A DNA stretch of 64,000 nucleotides from Anisakis pegreffii (GCA_035041965.1 JAPYMA010003025.1:62001-126000), one strand, 5' to 3'. Positions 13,901 to 28,191 are shown, counted from the first letter of the stretch. Translations and numbers: made by a program. Notes: generated from the sequence alone by a model not told the origin.

Positions 13901-14452
13901 GCGATTGTCCACGAGAACACATCTGTGTGAACTAAGAAGAGGACATCCCTCTGTCATTAACACCATTATCACCGCAACTCGGCAATTCATACCTTTCCAT
14001 TCGTAGTGATTAATAGCTTCAGCTCTCTAGTCAAGCCGACACTATGATTGGAAATTAAATAATGCCATCGGAACGTGGTTAGCGGATGCAATGTCCATTG
14101 AGCTCAAGTGCAAATGATCAGAAAAAGATGCACAAGTTCATCTTCTTCTCATTCATATATACCTAACTACATCTCCATCATTGGCTATGATGACGACAAC
14201 CACCCAATGGCTTGTGAACCGATCAACGGAACTGATATTATTCCGTGAAAATTTTCGCAGCAAACGAACACAGATTTCACTCCGACCTTCTCCCCTATTA
14301 CAGTACACCTGCCCACGCGGCTCAGCAATCGTTCAATTACATGCGTTTGTAAGTTCATTCGCGACTGAGGTTTATGCGATGATATGCTAACTTGAAGCAA
14401 ACTCTTTTCATTTCGGCATTCACACTACGCTCAGTACTATTAGAATGCACGC

Positions 14453-14524
14453 GAATGTGTGTGTGTGTGTCTTTTAATTGAAAATGTTTATATGAATGTG
14501 TTTCAATTGAAAATGTTTATATGA
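14453..14524. repeat. TG microsatellite followed by a 20-bp direct repeat
   Basis: About nine TG/GT units lie at 14453-14470. Immediately after, AATTGAAAATGTTTATATGA occurs at 14476-14495 and again, unchanged, at 14505-14524 (29-bp period). A GTGGAAGTGTCTC word is duplicated near 14617 and 14639 as well. This is simple-sequence and slippage-type DNA. Confidence 0.8.
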
Positions 14525-15323
14525 TTAATCAACTAAATAGAATCAGTCTAAAGGAAAGTATGCTTATGCTTAGTGTTTATGGAATCTCGTCCCTTCTCTA
14601 ATCTCAAGGTTTAAGTGGAAGTGTCTCACGGGATCGTTGTGGAAGTGTCTCCTCTTCATCATTTTTTTAAAAATCAATCTATCCGTAATCACTTGAAAAA
14701 ACGATTTATTCAGTAAATCATGCGAGTAATCGCATTTGAAAATCTAGAAACAATGCATCATCATTGCTGAATAGTACAGAGTATGAGTGAACTGGGACTG
14801 ACTGATGTGCAATTCAAGAGGAGCACTTTGACAGCATTGCATAAAATGCCATTTTTTGCGAAATCCCGAAGTGCCGAATTTTTAAGGTATGAATCGCAAA
14901 ATCGGTATTCGGCTATCGACATGCCGAGCACCCGTGCAAACATTACTTCGGTTGATTAAAGAATAAATCAAATGATTATATGTGCTTACTCGTACATTTG
15001 AATGACAATTGAAACTAATTCTGTTCATTCTTTTCGTTCCTCTTAAAACGTCCCACAGCTGCTCACCAAAAAATAAACTAGTCTGTTTCTAAATAAGCTG
15101 CTCGAAGTGCGGCAAGATTCCGATCACCTCGTCAATGAATAACTTGGACTTTGTTTCGCAATCATACATGTGATATGCATATGGCCTGTCTTGTCAACTC
15201 TGTTTTGGTCATTTTCATGAGCCACCTTGAACATTCTCAGATTTGTAATAAGATCTTAACTGTTGTTATGGGTGAATTGCGCTCAGATGTGCAAACGAGA
15301 TCTCATTAGCGCTGTTTGATCTA

Positions 15324-15491
15324 ATTAGTCTAATTTGGATAATAGATACAAGCCGGATCATAGCCTGGCTCAGGCTCACAACATTAATGCTATTGGTACA
15401 CCACTCGGTTTCAAGCAAAACTTTCCTCCGCGAACGGGAGGAAAGTTTTGCTTGAAACCGAGTGGTGTACCAATAGCATTAGTCTAATTTG
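15324..15491. repeat. Perfect 45-bp-arm palindrome flanked by a 14-bp direct repeat
   Basis: Arms 15385-15429 and 15437-15481 are exact reverse complements over 45 bases, separated by only seven bases (GCGAACG). The direct repeat ATTAGTCTAATTTG occurs at 15324-15337 and again at 15478-15491, so the hairpin-bearing segment is bracketed like an insertion with a target duplication. The right copy overlaps the outer end of the right arm by four bases. No open frame crosses it. It could be a fold-back element, a replication template-switch product or an assembly or library fold-back artefact. Confidence 0.9.
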
Positions 15492-16098
15492 ATCGTCATG
15501 AAATTGTGCTTCGTTGCATTTGTTAAAAGAATGATCTGATGTGTTGCAACCTTCCATTAAAATCTCTTTTTTTGCCATGAAATTATCACGTTCTCAAACT
15601 GATTGACGGACTTCGTACGATGGGTTTTTGATAAACAGCCACGGATGAATGAGTTTGTTTGTCTATTCGTTCCTGTTGCATGCTTGCGAATTAAACTGTT
15701 TAGCATCCGATTCACTGAATCACACCGTGCGATATGATTCGGTCGAAGTTACCAATTCGATGGTAACCTCGTCAAACAACAACTGATTATCTCAAACACC
15801 CTATCGATCAGATTATATCTCTATTATCATGTAACTCTTACGGCTATCAAATATACTTTGCTATTCCTAGTAACCTTATGAATACTTCATCTCACGCTTA
15901 TCAGCGTATCATCGACATAATGAAAGCAATCATAATTTCGTTCCCGAAATAATAGATTCAAAGATGATTACTCCATCATGCTTTCTTCCGTTGCCAATTC
16001 TTCATCCCATTTCAATCGCTGTGATACGCCTACGAATCGCATATTTTTGTGCAATTACGGTAATAATAAAATGATGAAGCAATGAAAGGTACTGAAAT

Positions 16099-16106
16099 GT
16101 TTTCAG
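16099..16106 (+). promoter_or_regulatory. Probable trans-splice acceptor of the receptor gene
   Basis: GTTTTCAG ends 43 bases before the receptor ATG at 16150, and no upstream coding exon was found to pair with it. It is either a spliced-leader acceptor or the acceptor of a noncoding 5' exon. Confidence 0.35.
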
Positions 16107-16149
16107 CATTCATTAGGTATTGTAGAAGAGCAGTGAAGAGTGGATTAGG

Positions 16150-19100
16150 ATGGAGGAGGAATACGGTGATTATAACTTTATGAACGATACACAGGTGACA
16201 TCCACGCAGTCAGCGTCATTATCATTTCTCGGTGTTCCACTGCTGCAGTTGGTTGTTTCGAACAGTGCTGTAACCCTTAACACGCTTGTGCTTACTGTTG
16301 GATTGCTGCGAATTAAGGGCAGGTACCACTTTGAATAGTCCTTCATTGAGGAAACGCTTTTTGGTTTGTTCCCCACGAGGCTGCTGCTGGTTTCTTGGCG
16401 ACGAAGAGCACCATTTAAGACTTATTCAAGTTCGTCGGTCCTTATCGCTTCCTAATTAATTCAGCTGGTTCCAGTTGATCAGTGCTAAAGGCAGCTAGTT
16501 ATTCTGAACAAAATTGAATCTCCGTTCTGAACAAGAATTTATTAAATTGCTGACGTGATCAAATGCTTTGGCTTACGGATAGCTGCTTAAGCCATTCATA
16601 CTGTGCCGCCTTGAAATGACAGTTAATCATTGATGGGAATGTTTTGCCTCATAAATTGAGCGTTTCGATCAGTTATTCGTTAAAAATGCAGATTGCGTGA
16701 TGTTTGTTCATGCTTGATTAGCGTATCCACAATGATAAATATTCGGAGTGGGCACTTAAAGATGTGACAAGATAGCGTATAAAGGAGTTGCGAACGTAAC
16801 CAGATAAAAACACTCGAAACATCCGCTCATCCGTATGAGGACGCTTTTAACTCGCTGTTAGCATAATGGAGGAAGCAATCAGCATTTTTATTCATCGGAA
16901 TCCTGATCAGAATATCTGACTGTTTTAAACTCCACAATGTTCAAATCAAATTTAGCATCGGCAATCGAATGAACATTCACTCGCTTCGACTAATCGGAAT
17001 ATTTCTCTCACAGCGACGATATTTCGTGAAAATTTTTGTCTATTTTGTGGTGAAATCAGTTAACATCGTACACGACTTAAGAACATTGTAGCAGATAACT
17101 GAAAGGGATCAGTGATCACATTGATTTCTTGCTACACCATAAAAACTACAATAGATACTAATAATCAGTGATGCGTTATTCATTATTATTTAAAAGGTCT
17201 TTTTGTCGGGAACATTTCCTGTTCTACAATCTAAATCTAAGGAACAATCGACCAGATACTTGAATTAATTAATAATTTTTTGCAAAGGCTACAATCTGTG
17301 GTTCATTAAGTGCAAAGGTATCAAAAAATTAATGTACGCGATCAAATTGAATTCAGGAAATGTTATTTGCATTGTAGAGTGTTCCTGTCACATTTCTGAC
17401 CTATTACGGTAGCAATTAACAGGAAATTAATTACCTTATGCGGTGACGTCGAATTCGAATTACTTTAAAGAGACAAGCATGCACAGCAAATAATCTTTGC
17501 ATTCATGCACATGTTGATTTAAATGCTGAATGAGAGTTATTTTACACATTGCGCAAATTCTTTCAGCTATCGTCATTACCTTTCGAACTTAGCCGTTATC
17601 GATCTGCTGTTTTCGATTGGTTCCGTTCTCATGGTGATCGACTTCAATTTCAGGTTGGTCGATTCATGACAATATCCGTGCGCTTTTCTACCTGCTATGT
17701 TCATCTTTATTAGTGCCTTACTCGAGCAACCAACTCTTTACAGCTTTTCAAGCGAATCCGTTTGACACACGCTACACCGAGTTTTGACACGCCACTGCTC
17801 CTTTCCTCTCAGAACAATGCTTTTTTTTTCAACGTCTACTGCTTTATTTCTGCTGATTCGTGAGATTTTGCGAGCACTCGATGAAAGCATTAGATGCACT
17901 TGACTGAATTGTTGTTTCACCCTGAGAACTAGCTCATAAAGCATCTTCAAGATTTACTCCCAGGGAAATGCTCTCATAATGATCATATGATTCGATTTTT
18001 TACGTACACTCCATATTTCTAATAACTTTTTCAGTAATGCTCTACTTTATATCCCTTCAATAGTTCACAAATTGAGCACTAATAACGGTTGTCAAGTCGA
18101 ATGCCTAACATGAAGTGAATTCGTATCGTTCCGCATCGCAGTCGATTTAATTTCCTCTGAAGAAGCCTTTCTGATGTTCTGCTTATTTGATGTGATGATA
18201 GCATGTTATCGATATCGTTACGTTAGAAAGCTGAACTAATAACGTTCTTGATACTTGCTACATATAATAGGAATTACAAGTTTAGAGCAGGTGATTGATG
18301 CGCTTCAGATTGAAACTCGAATTTACGTCTGATTTGGGCAAAATTTTCACAGCAATGTTTTTCGTGCATTTCAAGATTAAATGACACTTCGTAGAGTACC
18401 ATCGATATGAAATTCGAATGCATATTTTCATTAAGAAACACAACAAATCAACAAGGGAATTGCACTGCAATCTGGTAATTTGAAATGGTCAGTATTTCTC
18501 ATCGAGCACTGAATAATCCGATAGGGAAGTCATATCAGACACTTCTGAGCTTCTGAACAGAGAAATAATTCTTCAAACAGCGATAAAATATCAAATATGC
18601 GCAAAACGGAGAGCTCAACTGAATTTATCTGTGCGGTTGTTAATGCAGTAATTGAACAGCATTAGAAAAAGGATTCATGATGAATGTTTTTTGTTTCAGA
18701 TGAATACAGAGTTCTCGTTGAGGCAATCAAAGCAAATGAACGATATAAAACGCCATCTTAGAAATCTCTTGTCGGAATTAAAAGCGATTGATTTGAGGAG
18801 AGCTTTTTTGTTTAAAAAAAATAAAGGAAGCGTAATCTTGCTTGCTCGTTGAGATAATGCGTAATGAAGTGCATTTCGAATGCACATAAAAACCGAATCT
18901 GTGATAAATTCTCGATTTGACGAGTTGTCTTTACGTCTGAATATTTGTCTTGGATTGAAGAAGCATTTAATTTATTATCTAATTGTTCAAACGTTTTGAT
19001 GAGAAGGAGAATGTGTGCAGTGATAGAACGCTTCAAGTCGTGTGTACGTAGAAAGAGCATTGATTCGTGTGGATTCGATGAAATCAATTGTGCATACCTG

Positions 19101-21665
19101 AACAACGTGCAATAATTCTGTTGAACGGGCTCGTCGTCCGACGAAAGCGTAACCAACCACAAAAATGTTATATTGGATGGTTGGATGACGACGTTTGAAG
19201 ACTGTTTACGATCAAGTCATGCGCTTAATGTTGCATTAATGAGAAAATAAATGAATTACTGAATGCTAGTTGTCACTCTATGCGACACAGTCCAAAACAG
19301 CAGCTGATTGGGACACTTCACAAATGTTTTGAAGACTAATGAACATATGACTTTCAGTAGTCTCCCAGTATGGTTAAGGGATGTGCACAGAATTTTGTGT
19401 TCGTTTACAGTACCACCGATGAGTGTTGCGCTTGTGCCGATCTCTGTGGACCGCTATCTGAAGGTTCTTAAAACGCTCAGTTCCATTCATACTCTTCATT
19501 AACTTTATAATTTAAGTTCGATGAAATGCCGAATCTAAAACAGCTCTTATAGATGAAGTTTGTGCTGAAAAAATTTCGTCCAAGCATTAAGTCACTGCAT
19601 GAGTTTAATGAGATAATTTCGAAATATAAACCTAATTCAAAAGCATTCTTCGATTCACTCAGATTGGCTGCAGTGGAAATTTGATTCTGTGAATTTTTAA
19701 TAATTTAAGTTCTATTCTGTGAAATTCTGAAAATAATTTTCACACAAATAAGTGCAATTGTTCCAATCTCAACGATCAATCTTCAAATGCTTCTCTTCTC
19801 TGTGTACAATTTCAATGCTTAAACAATTTTCAGGTTTGTCGCCACAACTCGACAAAACTCAAAATTAAAATACCAATTCCCTTGGTATGCATCTTCGTCG
19901 ATTTTTTCCCGGTGATGACGCTTTTCACGTGCAAAATGTGCCATGTTCCGGTTCGTTTAGCGCTCGAAGTTGTCGTCAATTTTTTTGTTTGCACTACAAA
20001 CCTTCTACAATCAAATTGTTACTGAATATGTATTTAATATATTTTTTCATATATTTTTATGAATTACTGAATATATTGATAATTTAAAGTTCATTTTATT
20101 CTAGAGTTCTTAAAGTGCACAATTCATAGTTCTTGGGCGTAGGCTTGTTTTGATATGATCTTCATAATTGGTCTACCGGGATATTCTAACTAATCGTAAG
20201 AGATTGAACATCATCGCAAACTTCAAAACAGTCATTTCACCGTATCTGTTGAATTGACGATGTGCTTGCTACTTGGCAATTGAATTCAAGTGCAAAAATC
20301 GAAAAATAATTTCTCTAGCGAATTTTCATTTTACCATCGATACTAACAGAAGGAATATAGCAACCGAGGTAAGCATTCGAAGCAAAACGCATTGAGTACG
20401 CAGATTAACGAATAACTATAGTTGATTAGTGATCAGTGAGATGGATGCATTACTCATTCAACAACCAATAAAAGCACATTAAGGATCGTATAACGAACAG
20501 TTTATACATGGTGATAATACCGGTTGGTTCATTGCTAATAGTGTTGGCATGCAATGTAGCGTTGTTCATATCCATATCACATCATGCCACTGTGGTGGCC
20601 TCCTTCGAGAATCGACGTCGTATCAACGAAACATCACAACTGGCTCGTGCAACTTGCATACAGGCCGCAACACCGTTAGTCATGCAAGTACCTTCGTTGC
20701 TGGGTATATTCAGTATCATGGGCGCCGATTTGGTTCGTTTTTGTAGGATAGTTTTTGTACTCAACTTCTTCATTCTCTCATTCATATTCACATGTATGCA
20801 TGATGACGCAAATCAGGCAAGCATTTCTTCATGACGTAAACGCCACTAATACGTTTGAATAATTAATTTGTGAATAAATATCATTAGAATTGCGTACGTC
20901 CTTTTAACAGTATGCAGCAGGTGTTCGCGTGTTAAGTTCTTCGAAACATTTCCTTATCATTTGCGAGTGGTTACTTCCGGAATATCGGACACATATATTT
21001 ACGCCTACATTCTTATATTCCATCAACACCGGGCATTTGTAGCATACAGGTGTTGTGGCTGATTATATCATAAAGCGATGAAGATACGTTCCAGATACCA
21101 TGCGAAAAAAAACCTTGGATGATCGTATTCAATTAATTACATTATACTTCCAGACAGAAAGCGTCGTAGTTTGGCATTTGGCTAATTTAATTTGGTTTTT
21201 GATGTTACTCAATCCACTTGTTGATGCCATCGTTACATTGGTGATTGTTAAAACATATCGACGGGCTGTTAGGTTTGTTAATTAGTTCACTTTTGAACGT
21301 AAAAAAAAAACAAAAAAACAAATTGTTCCTGCCTTTTGCCCTATTTGTCAGTAAACTTTAAAAACTGATTATTCATTGAAATCACCCATCCTAATTGCAT
21401 CTTAATCAGATTCGTGCAGTTCAATTCATAGCCTTGCTTCAGGTCACTATTGCTATCGCTCTTACCGGTAACAATTCATAAGGATGCTGTCAATCGTAAA
21501 GACAACACGATTAGGTTATCTCATGCAAGGACAGCGTCATCACTGCGTATGGATTCATCAAAGAAATACATCGAACAAAATTCTGCTTGCTTATCCGTAC
21601 ATGTTAGTCTCTCTAATGAAAGGGAAAGTTCATTTTTTCAGCTTATTCATGAATCATCTATCTAA
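16150..21665 (+). CDS. Seven-transmembrane G-protein-coupled receptor, eight exons
   Basis: Exons are 16150-16322, 17567-17653, 19358-19463, 19834-19954 (or to 20017), 20319-20368, 20484-20742, 21095-21272 and 21443-21665. All junction phases agree, giving about 398 (or 419) residues. TM1 is in exon 1; TM2, with NLAVIDLLFS, in exon 2; TM3, ending VDRYLKV (the DRY position), in exon 3; TM4 in exon 4; TM5 and TM6 (QAATPLVMQVPSLLG) in exon 6; and TM7, with NPLVDAIVTL and then YRRAV, in exon 7. Exon 8 is a polar serine-rich cytoplasmic tail. N-D-T near the N-terminus is a possible glycosylation site. The TM6 and TM7 pattern recalls nematode chemoreceptors of the Str superfamily, while DRY in TM3 is rhodopsin-like, so family and ligand remain unassigned. 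The donor of exon 4 and the 50-base exon 5 are the least certain parts. Confidence 0.8.
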
Positions 21666-24600
21666 GAGTCACGCAATGTCCAACTCATGTGATTCCTCAC
21701 ACTTATCAGTAGTGCCGTTCACTGAATCATTTGAACTTCAGGCTTAAAGGCTGTCAAAAAAATTAATGCACAAGATTGTTTGTTCACTGCATTCGAAAAG
21801 TCAGGGAATACTGAGTGCATTTTCTCTGCGTGTTTTTACCTGTCTAGCTAGGAAACCAGACGATCTAAATTATTGACAGATTTCGCTTAATGAGTTCGCA
21901 TTATTCACACCGACTAACGTCTGATCCTCTCTCAATTTTTTTCGATGGATATTAGCCAACAAATTATTTCATTTTATCTGTTGATTTCCACTCTGATATG
22001 ACTTCCTTTCGATTGCACTCATCAATAAGCCATTGAAGGGATCCGTTTGAAAATCGTCGAACTTCGTATAAATTGCTTGATCTCCTTGAAAATTTTGGAT
22101 AAGCAATATTCAATTGTTGTAGTAAAAGGAAACCAATAACACATAAAATTGTTCCAAAAATTGGGTGCTTTGAAGAGCGAGCGAACAAATTGATAAAACC
22201 TCAGAGCATCCGAATTGTTTCACGTAAAAGAATACTTCGGAAATGTTCACATATTAACTCACTGTGTATTTTTCAGGACCGTTCTTTACTTCACACTGAG
22301 CTATCCGAGAGAGAGGAATCCAACGAGGAAATTCTGTGAACTGTTGAGGAATCCTTGCGAGATGTAATTTATTGCGAATTACAAAGTGATTGCTTGTTTA
22401 TACATTCATCTATACGTTGATTATTATTGCATAATGTTCTGTTTCCATCGGTACTGCTTGTTGATCTCCGAATGACACAAACTTGATACTTAGTTTTATT
22501 GCAACAGATTTTGATTCATCTTTCTTCCCATTTGAGTGTCACTATCGGATTACAATCGTGATAATATGAATCTCATCATTAACACTGGTAACAATAAAGA
22601 TTTATCGTAGTACAATATAATTGCAATATGTTTAGTGTAAAAATGCATAAATTTTGATGGTGTGCTGTTTCTTTTCGTTTCGTGCGTCAAGATTTATCAA
22701 TGATGCTCAAGCTTTCAGTGAAAGTTTTGCAGCAGACGGATCACCAGAGACACTCGAACTACAAACGGACCGATTCTGAAGCCAGTATTGCTTGTGAAAA
22801 TCTACCGAATTGATAGGTGCACTGAAGAGGACATAATCGGCACGTGAATGCGTAATCCTACTGTACCCGATCGTGTCGAATGTGAATAATTCACAGAAGA
22901 ATGTCAAATTTCATTTGTTGACAATGAAATATTGCGCTTTCGGCATATCGTGCTACAAACAATGATGAGATACAAGGAATAGAGATGGATTGTCATTAAA
23001 ACTTAATGAGTCATTTGTGAAGAAATCGCTCCGTTGAACAACTAACTGGCGAAAATTGAGACGAATTTGAATTGTTTCAAATGCGAAACAGTTATCGTCA
23101 CGATAATTGCCGTCCTTTGTCACTGCTTTTATCTTTCGTGTGCAACTGATCAAACTTAATGTCAACGCTTTGAATAGCGAATCTGCCTCATTAAGTAGTC
23201 TTTACCCTAGATCATCAACCACCGTTATCCGCAAATGCACTCCAGCTATCTCTAGCTGGTTGTGAGGAAGCAGTCATACTATCATTTGAATATTTTGTGT
23301 TTGTTATTGTTTGCATATTAGACATCCTTCTTGCTTATTGCTTCAGTGTTATTATAGAAACAACATATGAATTTTATCTTGCCAGTGTGCAAATTCTTCT
23401 TTTTTTTTGGTGTTGTACTCTTATTTATTTCGTTCTATGCGTATCACACACGCACATGCATATTGGCACGAATGGGTGAACGGAAAAAGAATTTTGAAAA
23501 AAAAAGATATTTGCTTTCAAGGTTATGATGATTGAAATTGATCGTGATGATGAATCACTCAAAACTGACGACGAACAAAGAAAAGCAATTCTTCAAGCGA
23601 TTTGAATTACTTATTCTGTTAGTGTGCAACATTCTCACGATTAATTCCACGAACAATGGCACTTAGAACGACGAGTTGTCTTCAATGCACCTCTGACTTT
23701 CCTCTCAAGAAAAGCTATTTCCAAGACTGAAAGCTGCTTACATTTCTGCTTAGAGTATGAACTGGAAATTTTGATAACCGGGTGACTTCAATTGTTTTTA
23801 ATCGGCCACTGAACCTGACTTGAGAAGCAGAACACATGATGGCTTGATAAAGACGAAAATTTTCATTAATTCAATTCATTCGATTGGTTTTCAGCAAAAG
23901 TTGACCAAGCGATTTTGGAGTGCTGTAGGTATGTGTAAAAGTGAGAATTTAACATTTTGCTGTTGACTGAAGGAAGTAAAATGTTTAAAAAAGTAACGAG
24001 AGAACGTTTCATCACAAAAATTTGGTGATAGTTATTGAATCGTTCCTAAAAATTTTTTTAAAATCGATCCTGAGAACATGCATTTGAATTTTACGGATCT
24101 TACGAGGAAGGGTCACGAACTTACCCCCGCCTTTTTAGTTAGTGCAGTTCTACGCATCTTAATGCAGCTTTTAATTCGTTTTTAGTTGTTATGAATATTA
24201 CTGTAAGAAATCGCAGTTCATATTAATCAAATTATCTAGAGCATTGCTCGTTTTTCGTCTTTGAATGATCCCTTTTGGATGATTAAAAAGGAACAAAAAT
24301 CTTATGGGAAGATGGACCTTTAGAGTATGATTCGTTTCACTGTCGGTGAGTAATGCAGCTTCTGTGCGTGTGTGTTTCTTTATGGCATTTACGATGATCT
24401 TTGTGATGGGTAATTTGATTCGAGATGCGATCATCATCCTCATAAACACTTTCGCGTTGTTCCGATCATTGCAATCAATGATGATTGGCGCCAAACGACT
24501 GAACGAACAATTGAGGAGAGAAGAGTGGAGATTGAGTACTTTTCGAAATTTTGAATCTGTCAGAACCGGAATAAGGAGAATTGAATGGGGCTGCGCGATT

Positions 24601-27600
24601 GGATGCATTCGATGGTTGAATGGATGCGATGATATTATGGGAATGAGATCGCGAATAATGAATCGTCGTTGTCGGTTGGTTGTTGTATCATAAAACGACG
24701 ACGATGAGATGATGAGGGATTTTCACAATTAAGCATCATCATCATCGTCATATCATACGATCCGATGCGATATTGCATTTGATTGCATACAATATTCAAT
24801 GTACTTACTCTCCTTAAATCACACCCTTCATCAATCCTCCTCAGTCTTTGTCCACAGTTTTAGTAGTTGCAGTGAAGCAGCAACAGCAACAGCAGTTTCT
24901 TTTCAATGTGCAAATTGCACGAAACGAGTTTTATTTGAAATCGGGATTGTGCGTTCATAACTGGAATTAACTTCCATGCACAGCAACACAAAAACTTCAT
25001 TGAATTCATTTTTGACAAATTTCAATTCTAAAAGTGGCATTCACTGGAAATTATGAATGAACCATTCGGATGGATGTGTTTAGTACAAGGTATATTCATT
25101 GATTCGGTGAAATGATAATCAAGTTCTTCTGTGATCATAGAGTGGAAGTTGTGTTATATTTACGTTCGTTTAACAAAGTTCCATAATGACACAGAATCAT
25201 GAGTAAAGTATGGGAAGGGCGCTTAAGTCTAGCTTCAGAGTCGAGATTATGAGCGAATAGATAAGATCGGTGGCAGGAACCTGTTCACATACAGGTAATC
25301 TCTTCGCCGCTGTTATCATTCGTTTTTTATCATACCAGCTGAGTTCCTTTTACCAACAATAATAATGTTTCCCTTCTGACAGATGTGTTTCAGTATGCAC
25401 TCCATTACTAATACCGTCCAAATGTACTTCATTCTGAGGATTGATCATATATCGTGTTTTCGTTTGGGTGCAAACGATAAGACTGCTGGTTAATGTATGC
25501 TTCGTGTGCACATTTCATTTGACTGCAAACCGCATCTCCCTTTCCTTTAGTACTGTCGAGAATCTGCAGTTAATATCAGAGTAAAAATACTTTTTCATGA
25601 TCAAACAAGCATTTTCAAAAGATTGTTGAACAAATATGGAAGCAATACGAAGAGCACAACAATCATCTTTGACATACCCTAGTCCCCTGAATCTTCACCT
25701 AACGTCCTCGAATTGTATCCCCGGAAAAGAATTCCTTCCCTTCCACAACAGTCGTTGTTATAATGTATAGTTAGATCATGCAATAATCAGCAGCAGCAGC
25801 TCTTGTTTGGACTTGTTTTGGTGGACTGTTGTGATGCGAGCGACGCTTCGGACAATCTCAAGAAGAGTGAATGAATGATCGAGTGAATAAATAAATTACG
25901 AGACTGAAACAGATGTTTAGAGTTGAGCGGCGATGGTTTTGTTACGAAGATGAGTTAAGAGGGATAGAACGAGGTATGTGGATGGATAGAGCAGCGCGCT
26001 GGTACAGTCAGATAGAAGAGAAATTGACCCATTCACTCGAATCTGGTTGCTGCTGCTCACTGGATGAATTGAATGGTTCGAGTGAGAAGAAGAATTGGGA
26101 GCTGGTTTTGGTGGCTGATCACTTGATGATGGTTCTTTTGAGGTGTGTTCATGTTGTATGCGCTCTAATGGTTGGTTGGCTGCATGAGGGAAATGAGTGG
26201 AATGATTGAGGAGTGTCGAGACATTCACTCATTATTCATTTATAAGAATTCATAGCGCTTAATAATAGAGGAGCGGTGATCGTTGTTCCATTACGTTACA
26301 TGCAACGCAGCAGCAATACAATACAATAATCATATTTATAACAACAACAACAGTACCCATTAACGTCTCTGATATTTTCATCATTTGTTCTCATATCTTC
26401 TTAATCTCCTCGAACATCCATCCATCCTATTCGCTGCAATTATTGATCGCTCTGTTTAGCAATTCGGTCGGATTCAACAGAGCGCATCAGATCCTACCTA
26501 CACCCTTCTCGCATTACTGTTCAAATTCATCTATAATGCTATATTACAGTCTTTGTACTCTGATTTATTATCGATGTGTTTTATTGGAATCACTCAAATG
26601 TTCCATCAATCCATCATGTAAATCCTCGGGGCGATTTATTTGGAATAGTTCCGTAGTTTTATCAACTTTTTTATAATGAGGTACCCCGAAAAATGACGAA
26701 TACTATCACGATACGCCCAGTCTGAATTCACCAATCGCAATTTAATTGTATTATTGTGCTACTTGTTAACAACAGCGACTGAAAATTTCGGGACTGAAAA
26801 TCTGGCGTGTACCGAATGCAAATTAAAAATGAACTGCCTGCAGAATGATAGAGATAATTTTGCTTTTGCTTGATAATTCGAGTGCTGAATTCCGTGAAAG
26901 ATTGAGTTTAACAGATAGATAATCGTTACATAATCGTATATATTTCTCATTTTCTCTGCCTTTATTGAATAAGGAAATTACACCCTATGTGATCTTTCAT
27001 TGGTTGTGTTGCGGCAGCACTACTCATCTCACTTTCGTTCTCTGACATGGCTATTTCACCGAACAATAATGATACTGTATAAGCCAATCGCAAACAACAA
27101 AAACATCAATGATACTCCAAACGCATTGTGATTCGCACATTAATTACTAAAGGTTACCTATTCGCATAGGACGAATGACCTTACAAGCGACCTTTTCAAG
27201 AGTGAGAACGGCTGAGTGACACCTTTTTGTCATGGTAGTTATTGCTTGAAGTGGAACGAGATCAAGAGCAAGATAAGATAATCATTTGATCAAGACAGCA
27301 CAAAACAATCCATCGTTTCGAGTGACGGCTATGCCATGCTACCGCCTCATTCATTCATTCAAAAAGTGAACTCAAAACACGTTTGAAACACTTTCAAACT
27401 AGCGAACAACGAATTAAATTATTCTGCTCGTCGTTGAAACGTTCAGTTTTTCTTTCGTTTCCTATTGAGCGTTTAGCAATTGCGCGAAGCAATACGATCA
27501 CAAGATGTGAACATCGCAAACTGGGATGTTGAACGCACTTCTAGTTACTTCTAGCTTTGATTGACTGAGTCAATTGCTCGCAAATTGAATTATCTGGTAT

Positions 27601-28191
27601 GGAAGGAATTCTCGTTGCATTTTTGTGCAACTGGAGTGGACTAAATGATTTAGCAATCGCAGGAATTTCCTGACTGATTTTCGTCATTGTAAGTAAGATG
27701 TCAATGAGTTCTAACAGCAGCACCACTCAGAAAGTGTACTCGATCAACTACCAGTATGCTAAATGATTATTTCATTTCAGTGCATTCTCATCTTTATGCT
27801 TTATCACGGGTCGGGACGGAGGATAGCCATGCACAACATGCATGGTTTCGAAGATAATCAGCGGGGTTGCATGCGACTGTAAATAGGGATCGTGCATGTA
27901 TTCGGAAAGACATCCTCCCTATTTATTGATAGATGGGTATTTGAAACTGAGTAGAGGAATGAATGGAGGACACAGTCATCATGTGATGATTACTATGTGT
28001 TATTATTGTATTGTATGGTGGCGATGGGAGAGGAGGTTCGAGAGCAGAATGGAACGAACAAAGGCAATGAACGACGGCATTAACAGCACATATATCTATT
28101 TATGTATCTCTTTGTGTCTACAACGAGGAAGGAGTCTTCATGGCGAGGGGAGGCAAGGGGAGGGGTACTGAAGATGAGACAAGAAGAGAGT

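Larger units (their letters stand above)
3028..16149. other. 13-kb gene-poor intergenic region
   Basis: No chain of open exons with recognisable protein similarity was found on either strand between the elongase stop and the receptor start. Short open frames here lack conserved motifs and have no partner exons. The stretch holds a 23-bp tandem duplication (3.1 kb), a diverged duplication (5.8 kb), a hAT-end-like fragment (6.4 kb), degenerate tRNA-like elements (10-11 kb), a TG microsatellite (14.5 kb) and a long perfect palindrome (15.4 kb). The rest is unremarkable AT-rich sequence that may include the receptor's upstream control region. Confidence 0.6.

Noticed and set aside
24198..24693. 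Overlapping open frames of 115-136 codons on opposite strands
   Set aside because: Neither translation shows a known motif, signal of splicing partners or conserved pattern. Overlap of long frames on both strands suggests chance from low stop density.
25913..26228. Roughly 100-codon open frames on both strands at 25.9-26.2 kb
   Set aside because: The minus-strand product is rich in Ser, His and Pro and the plus-strand product in Trp, Glu and Arg. Both reflect repetitive local sequence and have no partner exons.
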